From assembly GCA_963971425.1 (NCBI GenBank), contig OZ020525.1, positions 7,857,560-7,921,559 of the forward strand: a DNA stretch of 64,000 nt, read 5' to 3'. Position numbers and translations under genes: made by a program. This DNA is from Bryoerythrophyllum caledonicum. Taxonomy: Eukaryota > Streptophyta > Bryopsida > Pottiales > Pottiaceae. The notes under the pieces were generated by a model. That model saw only the letters and a list, made by a program, of their open reading frames with translations, was not told where the DNA came from and did no database searches. This document shows positions 56,314 through 64,000 of the stretch, in pieces. Positions within the stretch are counted from its first letter, which is position 1. Every line of letters starts with the position of its first letter.

Positions 56314-57787
56314 GGGCAAGTTACCTTTTAAAGAGGGGGGCTACACCTCTACTTAAAGGAAAATTTTAAGAAAATTTTAAGAAAGAATTTTTAAGTAGTC
56401 CGGAACGACACTAAACTACCAAAGGGAAAGTGTAAAATTTTGTGTTTTAAGTCATAGTTAATTTATGATCATTCATAAAAAATATTCACAAAAAACTTTC
56501 TTGCGAGAAACCTTGTCATAAGGTATTATTGAAAAAATAAAATTCAAAAATAAAAATTCTTAAGAGCTAAATCATTTTGCATAAAGGAACAGTACTTAAG
56601 AAGTCATCTCAAGTTAAGTCACAGAATTAAGATCATAAGTGTGATGTCATGACAGTTGTCCTAAGAACTTCAGTGCTCTTAAAGACACAGCTGTTTTAAG
56701 GAACTTAAGCCGTCTTCAAGCACTCAAGAGACGTCAAATCTACAGTTGCCTTAAGAACTCAAAATAGTCTTAAAGACACAAATGACTTAAGAACTTGAGT
56801 GTCTTATTTGCGAGGATGTTAGAAATCCAGTTGTCTTAAGAACTTGAGTGAACACCTTAAGACAGTAAGTCTGGGGTTATCCCTGAAGTTCATCTTAAAA
56901 AAAAAAAAAAAGTAAAATTGTGAGACAATAATAAACTTAAAATTAAAATGATGATTAAGTTGGTAGGAAATCTGTGAGAAGCGACCTTGTCATAAAGTGG
57001 AGAAATCGCATCATGTTGAAAGATCAAATTAAAGTGCCATGGAAGGGACAAAAGTGGACACTTCACTCGAGGGAACAATAATCAATCACGTCAAAAAAGA
57101 TCATTACAATGACTTGAAAAACGTGATGATAAGGACGAGTGGGGGCGAGACTTAAAACCAAGTGGCAAAACTTGATGAGCCGTTAAGAAAACGAGCTGCC
57201 AAACTTGGCTATGGCTCATCAGAGAGAATTCACAAGTGCATTGTTCAGTTGCTGAAGCAGAGTCGAGAGGTTAGTTTGCATTGTTGAGAGTCAGAGTGTA
57301 TCGTGAAGAATTGTTGCAAAGCTGTGAGTTTTGTGAGACTCTGCGTCGGGGAAGCGAGGTGTCACCAAGAGCGAAGGCAGAGGTCGTCACACGTTCTGGT
57401 GGTAAGTTCGTCGTTTAAGTCATGCTGAATGTGAATTCACAGAATTGTTGGATTATGCCATGTCGTTGTGAATAAGGTTGCTTAAGACAACAGAATTCAA
57501 CTGATCTTCCTTGCTAAGGTATAAGATTAACGGAATAAAATTTACTGAGAGTAGATAACTATCTACGAGAGTAAAATCAAAGAGTTTGTTAAAGAAAATC
57601 AAGAAACGGAATAACCGTTGTAACCACCTTGCATGTAATCTTAAGACATAAGTCTGCACAGATGATAGGGAATTCTATGAGTGTAGATGCATGTCTTAAG
57701 AGTGTTCGTAGCGTGAAGAAGATTGCAAAAACGAAGTAGACATTGCAGGGAAAAGAGCTTTGCTTTGTTGTTAAAGACAGGTGCAAA
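56314..57787 (+). other. Spacer between pol and accessory ORF (element D)
   Basis: About 1.4 kb without a credible ORF. 56330-56880 is rich in CTTAAGAACT-type motifs like the LTR. 57210-57480 is more GC-rich, with a possible exon-intron look (GGTGGTAAGTTCGTCG near 57398 offers a GTAAGT donor). A splice leader or subgenomic promoter for the downstream ORF may lie here; this is inference. Confidence 0.45.
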
Positions 57788-60700
57788 ATGGTGAATCCAA
57801 ATTCACAGAGTGGCGTTGGTTGTAAGAGAACAGCAGACAGAGAAATCAAGATGAGCCAGAAACGGAAGACGAAGAAGGATTTCGAGATCGATCCTTCTCC
57901 GCTGAGGGAGTTGCCAAAGAAGGTGTATGAGGGCAACCGCAAGAATTTGGAGAAGGCAGGTCTCCTGCAATTCATCGAGCAGCAATGGCCGGAGGCGGAT
58001 CTACCGCGAGTGCTGGCTTTCATGCTGAACTCCAAGCGAGGCGCACAAGACGAATTTTTGATCAACGGTGAAGTGGTTCGCTTCGACGTCGAGGTCGTCC
58101 AGCAGCATTGCCCAAGCTTGCCAAAGACGGGACCTACGCTGGTGGGATTGCCTTTGCTAACCAAGACTGAGCTCAGTCAAGTGTTCGAGAGGCCAGACGA
58201 CGCCAAGGTGGGACGGGGATATTCGATCAGGAAGGCCAAGGCTTCGTGGAAGGAATGGCTGAAATTTATCAACCTTCGACTCTTGATGGCTTTTGATGGA
58301 ACGGAGGTATTATCACCCAGCGCATTGGCTGGAGCGTACAAGAGTTGGAATGGAGAGCGACTCAATTGGTCCAAGATCATGTACGCGCATCTCCGACTGG
58401 AGCTAGCAGGAAAGAATACCCGCCACAACATCTTCTTTCATGGGACCACGTACTTCTCAGCAATCTGTCCCCCATTGAGGAAGAGCTTGACTGGAGGAGC
58501 ACAAGAGGTGGAAGAAGAATCAGGGAGGAGTTCCAAGAAGAAGAGATTGCGCAAGATGGTGGAGGAACCGGAGGAAGAAGAGGAACCGGAAGAGGCTTCC
58601 GAAGAAGAAGAAGACGTAGGAGATGAAGACATGACCAGCCCAGCAAGGGAGGACGCAGAAGAGGAGATGCCAGGGTCACCTGAAGCCCCTGCACCAGCGA
58701 AAGACAAGGGGAAGAAACAGTTGGCGGAAGTACGGAAGAAGAAGGTGAAGCCCCCGATCTCCACTGGAGGTGTCTTGAGTATCACCTCAGGACAGGAACC
58801 ACGTCCATCAGCAGCAGCGAAGCTGTCCAAGACACCATCCAAGCAGATTGTTCCGTACGCTGCTCCCGAGGTTGCCACAATGGAGGACCCTGAAGATGAA
58901 GCTCCTCTCAAGCGGACAGAGAAGAGATCGCAGGGGGCAGATAGCACCAAACAGGGTGAGGTTCGGGAGTTGAACAAGGCGAATCTCGAGCTGATGGTGA
59001 TCCAGAAGGATGATCTCGTAGCTCAATACCAAGCCACCAACAAGGACATCTTGTTGGCCAAGGATCAGATGCAGAAGGACTTCCAACGCGAGAAGCTCCG
59101 GCTAGAGAAGGCGCTCTTGGAAGCAGAGCGAGCTAAAGAGCTGCTGGACAGGGAGCGAGGTGAGGTGCGAGGGAAGTTGGCCCAAACAGCTGAAGAAATT
59201 CAGCGCTGGGAGACCTTGTGCAACGAACAGACCACTAAGGCACAGCAATGCGAGGAGTTGCAGAAGAAGCTGAGCCACATGGAGCAGGAGTACCATCGCC
59301 TCAAGGCGGAGTCGCAGAAAGAAAATTCAGCTCTAGCTGGAGACAAGGAAGCACATGTGCGAGATTGGCACACGTTGCAAGAAGAGCTCCGGCAAGCTTC
59401 CGGGAGCGCTGCCCACTGGAAGGATCTCCACACTGCGAAAGAGCGACAAGTTGAAGAATACTTGCTTGAGATTGAGAGTCTTAAGACTCAACACCAGCTG
59501 GTGAAGGAGCAGTATCAGGCTGAGAAAAATTTGGCGACGGAGTTAGCGACATCCCTAGCTCAACAGAAGAGGGAGGTGCAGGCGAGTAGGGAAGCGTCGA
59601 CCGTAGCTACGCCTAACTCTTCACAGGTAGCAGAGTTGGAAGAGAAGGTACGAGATGTCACCGAGGCTAATGCCCGGTTGACTACACAGACGACCACAGA
59701 TAGAGGAGTGAGGAGCAAACTCCAAGAGGCAATTTGGTGCCAGGACTTACACAGTCCGCCAACCTTCGCACTCTTCCGAGCCTATGAGTTGCAGAGGACC
59801 GCTTGTTTAACCATGATGTGTTTGAATCATGGAGACAAGTTGAGCCGAGGAGAATTTCAGAACCTGTGGACCGTAGCGGCGAACTTCGCCAATATGCAGA
59901 ATCTAATCTGCGAAATGATTGTGAGACAAGACCTTCAGCTGGAGGACTCGAGACAGCTGCTGGTGCCGATCGGTGATATTGGAGCCAGAGTGCTACTATA
60001 TTACTGGCACTTGGAGGGGCAGCTGCAGATGCGGAGGCAGTATGATCAACCGGATGTAGCTCAACGAATGGTAGTCATTCCGGAGGTTGATCTCAAGACA
60101 GTTCCCCTCTCCACGGACTATCTGGGAGAATGGAAGAACCAGATGGAGAAGCTGACAAAGCTGCTACAAAACGAGCAGAGCTTTGTGGGATGCATGACTC
60201 AAGTCCAGGAGCGCGAGGACTTGGCTCAGCGAGGTGAGATCACCATGGGGCAGTATCTCTACGCCAAGGTCCGAGCTCACCACCGACTTAAGCGTGCGAT
60301 CGAGGGAGCAAAGAAGAAAACGGTGGATGTGGCAGATGCGGTTCAGATGGCCACTTTCATGTCACCCCCTCCAGATTATAGACACACGATCTGGGGAGGC
60401 TTGCCACTACCAGTGACCGGATCGTTGAGCAAGCAACGATTTCTCGGAGAGTACGAGAATCTATTTAATAGCGAGGAGGAGGTGCCATTTCCCTCATGGC
60501 AAGCCATAGATTGGCTGTTGGAGGACTTTGGCTTGTCACCGCAGGTCTGGAGACAGTGGGATCAACTATATCCCAAGGCATCCCAGACGTGGTCAACGGT
60601 GCCACCAGCAGCGATCACGACGAGCTACCACCTATGTCCCTTGAAGGGATATCGGCGTTACAAGTGGGCGCCCTGGAGTAAGCTCGACACAGTGCCTTAC

Positions 60701-61207
60701 AACTGGCCACACATTCCAGGGAGATTTTCTTCTCCCCAGGAATGCAGTGATTCCTATTGAGCCTTTTTTGAGATTCACCGAAGACACACGGATCCTGTGT
60801 GTTTTCGAGCTGCAGTGTTCTGCAACATTCTATCTCATATGTGTATGCGATACAAGTGCGTGGTGAATGTCAACAGATTTGACGAGACCAAGCCCGAGTT
60901 TCATCTATAGACGAAGATGCAACAGATGCCAAGTCGCCATATGAGGACTTTGGAGTGTATGGTAATTACCAACTTCCTCCACAGTGCGAGCTCGGTGTTT
61001 GCCTTGGAGAATTCCAGCAAGCGTCAAGAGCAGCTGGTGGCCTGGTTGAGTTATTAGAAGGCACACGAGACGTATCTCTTCAAGCATGATGAAGATGTTC
61101 GTCGTAATGTGGAGATGGCTGAGCTGCAGCTGATTCTCCAGGAGTGTGAGTTCAAGGATGCGTACAAGCATAAGCGTCCTCGACTCGAAGCCAGACCAAG
61201 ATCTTGA
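57788..61207 (+). pseudogene. Accessory coiled-coil ORF of element D
   Basis: Best starts are ATG 57788 (MVNPNSQSGVGCKRTADREI) or ATG 57851 (MSQKRKTKKDFEIDPSPLRE). The frame is open to TGA 60758, then continues past TAG 60908 and TAG 61055 to TGA 61205 without frameshift, about 1140 codons. Layout: basic N-terminus; globular domain (LPRVLAFMLNSKRGAQDEFL; VVQQHCPSLPKTGPTLVGLP; LNWSKIMYAHLRLELAGK); acidic Glu-rich spacer (about residues 250-310); basic/Pro region; long coiled coil (EKLRLEKALLEAERAKELLD onward, about residues 420-650); C-terminal globular part (LFRAYELQRTACLTMMCLNH; VLLYYWHLEGQLQMRRQYDQ). The first domain recalls domains of plant transposon-associated proteins, but this is only an impression. 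Position after pol is that of env or Tat-type extra ORFs; no signal peptide or membrane segment is seen, so it is not an envelope. Confidence 0.78.
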
Positions 61208-62627
61208 GTAGACATGAGGTTTTTTAGGAGAAGCTCTGTGCAGACAATGTAAATATTATGATGGAATTTTGTGATTGCAGCTAGAGTTTAGAAGTTTGCA
61301 GCTTCGAGAACTTGGGATATGACTTATTGTGGAAGCCAGGATAATGAGCTGATAGCTGATTTTGAAAGACTGAACGAAAATCTGTAAAGCTGCAATCTTC
61401 TGGAAATATGAATGACATTAGCTGCATGTTACGATGTCATAAGATTATGAACACGAAGAAATGGGATCAACAACTAATTAAGAGGAGAAACTGTCTGGGA
61501 ATTCTATGAATGTTCTACGAAAAATAAAAATAAAATATATATATACAAGTGGAAGTCAGCTGAAAGGAGGTTCGGTGACTTGGGAGTGTACACACAAAGA
61601 AGGAAATATTAAGCTGTAAGTTATGAAAAAAAAAAAAAAAAACCATGTTGAACTGCCTGTAACTACAGGAGTCAGCACTCTAGTCAAGCGTGGTGGGATA
61701 AGCCACGTGTGATGATACATACCCGGCACTAGCACCCGGAGGTTGCCACGACAGTATGTACCCGCGGCACACATTAACCGACCACTAAGGCCTGCTAGAT
61801 GAAGGTATCAAGTCTGTTAGCCTATATATCGTGCGCCGCAGGAGCCTTACCAAACGATATGGGACAAATGCTGAACCTAGTATACAGAAAAATAATAACT
61901 TCTCTCACTGTTTCAATTATTTGGAGACATATGCACAACCTACTTTCACAATCTGAAGCGTGATGAATCACAATGAAGGAACAATTATAAAGAACTTAGG
62001 AAAGAATGGAAAAAGAAGATTGATTTTCGGAGTCTGTGACTTATAAAGAACCTGTCAATACAGACAGAGCTCTGTCTATACGTGGGTAAGAACATGTTCA
62101 GGAAGAAACGAACCAGCTGAAAGAACAGATAATTTTCCTAATTAAAAAACCAGTACGTAGTAAGTTTATACTTTAAAGTCCAACTCCTTAAGTTCAAAAT
62201 TTTAGAAAAGATCCCTTTAAGTACAAAATTGTAAGAGCCCTTAAAAACACTGTTTTGAGTGAGATCATCTTTTCTTGTGACCTTAAGGAAAGTGAGAGTT
62301 TAAGTTACAACCTTGAGCAGACTAGAACCTTAAGAACCAGACAAGCAAGAGAAATTTAGTTCCTTAAGGAAAAAGAACAAATAGGATAGATCCTTATTTT
62401 CCTTAAGTAAGTCAGTTCTTAAAAACCTCTAATGAGTGAGTTTTCTTAAGAACAAAACCAAAGTCAGTTACACTCTGGATAAAACAAAAATCTTAAGACT
62501 TACATGTAGTGAGAGTTTTAAGAATATGTGGAGGGATAGTGTCTTAAGGAAAGAGAAAATTCAATTGAATTTGTAAAAATAAAAAATAAATAATAAAATA
62601 ATATAATAAACTTTAGGCATATAGCTG
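61208..62627 (+). other. Element D 3' non-coding region
   Basis: No credible ORF. A run of A near 61625-61642 and CTTAAG/TTAAGAAC motifs at 62160-62560 are the main features. This is 3' UTR of the accessory ORF and sequence before the tandem repeat. Confidence 0.5.
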
Positions 62628-63012
62628 AAAGGAAAAAATAAGAGGGAGAGAACATGATAATTCTAATGAGAGAGTATCATGAAAGGAAAAAATAAGAGGG
62701 AGAGAACATGATAATTCTAATGAGAGAGTATCATGAAAGGAAAAAATAAGAGGGAGAGAATATGATAATTCTAATGAGAGAGTATCATGAAAGGAAAAAA
62801 TAAGAGGGAGAGAACATGATAATTCTAATGAGAGAGTATCATGAAAGGAAAAAATAAGAGGGAGAGAACATGATAATTCTAATGAGAGAGTATCATGAAA
62901 GGAAAAAATAAGAGGGAGAGAACATGATAATTCTAATGAGAGAATATCATGAAAGGAAAAAATAAGAGGGAGAGAACATGATAATTCTAATGAGAGAGTA
63001 TCATGAAAGGGA
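62628..63012. repeat. 54-bp tandem repeat
   Basis: About seven copies of a 54-bp unit (ATGAAAGGAAAAAATAAGAG, then GGAGAGAACATGATAATTCT, then AATGAGAGAGTATC), nearly identical. Being 18 codons long, it gives an open frame on the minus strand (LPLIFSFHDTLSLELSCS), which is a repeat artefact. It lies about 0.75 kb before the PPT. Confidence 0.96.
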
Positions 63013-63746
63013 AAAATAAGAAAGAACATAATAATATTGAGAGATAAAGCAAAAAGGCTATGGAAAACAATGTGAGTAATGTAGATGAGACGATTAGTGG
63101 TGAAGTAATACACACACTACTTGAATTGTATGATAGGATAGCTCACACAAGTTAGAAAATAGAAATAAAAGATTGTGGAAAGAAGATTAGTAATCTAGGA
63201 TTAGTAATTAGTTGTGAGGATGTACTACTAATTTACTAATCAAGAGATGTGAGGACTAATAAGTGCTAATTTTCTAAATTTGAAGAAAAAATGATGAATG
63301 AAGTGAAAAGAAAAAATATAAAATATAAAAAAAATATAAAAAATGATTGCAAGTGGAATGTAAAGGAAGATATGGAAGAAAAAATAAATTGAAAAGAAAA
63401 ATTTGGAAAGCAATGAAAATTAAAAATGAAGATTTAAAAGAGAATGAAAAAATTTAAAGCTAAAATGAAAAAAATTATGGAAATCTACAAATGGAAGACT
63501 TAACTAAAAGAGTTAAGTTAAAAGGAGAAACTTGAAGCCAAGTATGTATGAGACTTACTCATTAAAGAGGAGAACAATGGAAAGCAAATAAAGAAAATCA
63601 ACAATTCTTAGAGAATAAAGACAAGTAAGAAGAAATCTATATGGAGCTTAAAGAGACTACAAGAAAATGATAGAAAGGAAGATGGAGTGCAAAAGATCAA
63701 GTTCAAGGACAAAGGTCGTTGAAGTCGACGAGGACGTCTCCAAGCT
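63013..63746 (+). other. AT-rich tail of element D
   Basis: A-rich, low-complexity sequence (AAAAATATAAAATATAAAAA near 63310) with no credible gene, leading to the polypurine tract. Confidence 0.5.
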
Positions 63747-63756
63747 AAGAGGAGGG
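63747..63756 (+). other. Polypurine tract of element D
   Basis: AAGAGGAGGG directly upstream of the 3' LTR start (three bases CTA between). It is the plus-strand primer expected in this position. Confidence 0.75.
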
Positions 63757-63759
63757 CTA

Positions 63760-64000
63760 TGTAGAGCCAAAATGACAAAATTAGCTTTTTTCCGAAAATT
63801 AAGTGTAAAAAGGGTTGTAGATATATGGAGAATTAAAAAATTAATGATTAAGTTTACACTAAGTAGTTAATTAAGTGGAAAGTACCTATTCATATCCAAG
63901 AATAAGGAAATAATGGAAAAAGGGTTGAATTCGCACCCTTTGGGTAGGGTGTACCTTTTCATGAATAGATATAAAGAGATGTGAAGATTTAGTAGAATTA
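63760..64000 (+). repeat. Element D 3' LTR, partial (runs off window)
   Basis: TGTAGAGCCAAAATGACAAA onward matches 46076-46316. I count about 17 differences in 241 positions by eye, at least half of them transitions. The rest of the LTR lies beyond the window, so total length and target duplication cannot be checked here. Confidence 0.93.

Larger units (their letters stand above)
46076..64000 (+). mobile_element. Element D: giant Ty3/gypsy retrotransposon with extra ORFs
   Basis: The 5' LTR starts at 46076 (TGTAGAGCCAAAATG) and the same sequence restarts at 63760 directly after a polypurine tract, so this is one element. If the 3' LTR is as long as the 5' one, it would end about 1.75 kb beyond the window (total about 19.7 kb). 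Order: LTR, PBS, four small ORFs, gag, pol (protease, RT, RNase H, integrase), 1.4 kb spacer, accessory ORF, repeat-rich 3' region, PPT, LTR. Extra ORFs and great length recall plant Tat/Ogre-type elements. The visible LTR parts differ at roughly 17 of 240 positions, so the insertion is not recent. It interrupts the DGNHR pseudogene. Confidence 0.92.

Noticed and set aside
49726..61207. Alternative genetic code (TAA/TAG as Gln) as an explanation of in-frame stops
   Set aside because: TGA also interrupts frames, CAA and CAG are used normally for Gln throughout, and frames end at TAA and TAG elsewhere. Point mutations are simpler.
57788..61207. Envelope gene (retrovirus-like) downstream of pol
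   Set aside because: No signal peptide, membrane segment or cleavage site is visible. The product is coiled-coil and highly charged.
62613..63113. 166-codon minus-strand ORF of FSFHDTLSLELSCSLPLI repeats
   Set aside because: It is a translation of the 54-bp tandem repeat, in the antisense of the element 3' region.

Overview
The window looks like intergenic heterochromatin from a large, repeat-rich eukaryotic nuclear genome. The Ty3/gypsy proteins are of plant type (RT-RNase H-integrase order, multi-zinc-knuckle Gag, no chromodomain seen). There are also GT-AG introns, a MULE-type transposase with a SWIM finger, and long nested LTR elements. A streptophyte (charophyte alga such as Chara, or a bryophyte) is my best guess from protein style alone; the species is not established. 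I see no ordinary host gene and no RNA gene. Almost everything is mobile-element sequence or tandem repeat.

Layout. A 40-bp minisatellite array (1-1606, 12653-13428, 19610-24385) was once continuous and is split by two insertions. Element A (1607-12652, minus strand) is a Ty3/gypsy retrotransposon with nearly identical 1551-bp LTRs, flanked by ACGA, whose gag-pol is broken in many places and holds an old LTR-like insert. Element B (13429-19609) is flanked by the 5-bp duplication AGGAG and carries the two halves of an accessory ORF. One arm of a ~0.8 kb inverted repeat pair lies inside B (15837-16640); the other lies just beyond the array (24400-25197). A third element, C (about 25779-42543), seems to be cut by a 9.7-kb MULE-like DNA transposon (28315-38040) with terminal inverted repeats and the 9-bp target duplication TACGTGGTG. 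That transposon carries two divergent genes: a MULE transposase (plus strand) and a spliced gene for a protein with a ParB/sulfiredoxin-like DGNHR motif (minus strand). It also holds an array of about 138-bp palindromic repeats. A decayed relative of the DGNHR gene lies at 43.0-46.1 kb and is truncated by element D.

Element D (46076 to beyond 64000) is a giant Ty3/gypsy element with a 1988-bp 5' LTR, a PBS resembling the 3' end of tRNA-Arg, and the start of the 3' LTR at 63760. Between PBS and gag it has four small ORFs, three of them tandem paralogues. Gag-pol is one frame with three nonsense codons, and an accessory coiled-coil ORF of about 1.1 thousand codons follows pol. The accessory ORFs of B, C and D share an architecture and appear to be one family.

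The most novel items are the transposon-borne DGNHR gene and its palindromic satellite, the paralogous leader ORFs of element D, and the accessory ORF family. All coordinates and alignments were made by eye. Some apparent ORFs rest on non-ATG starts, so starts were re-chosen where a better ATG exists.
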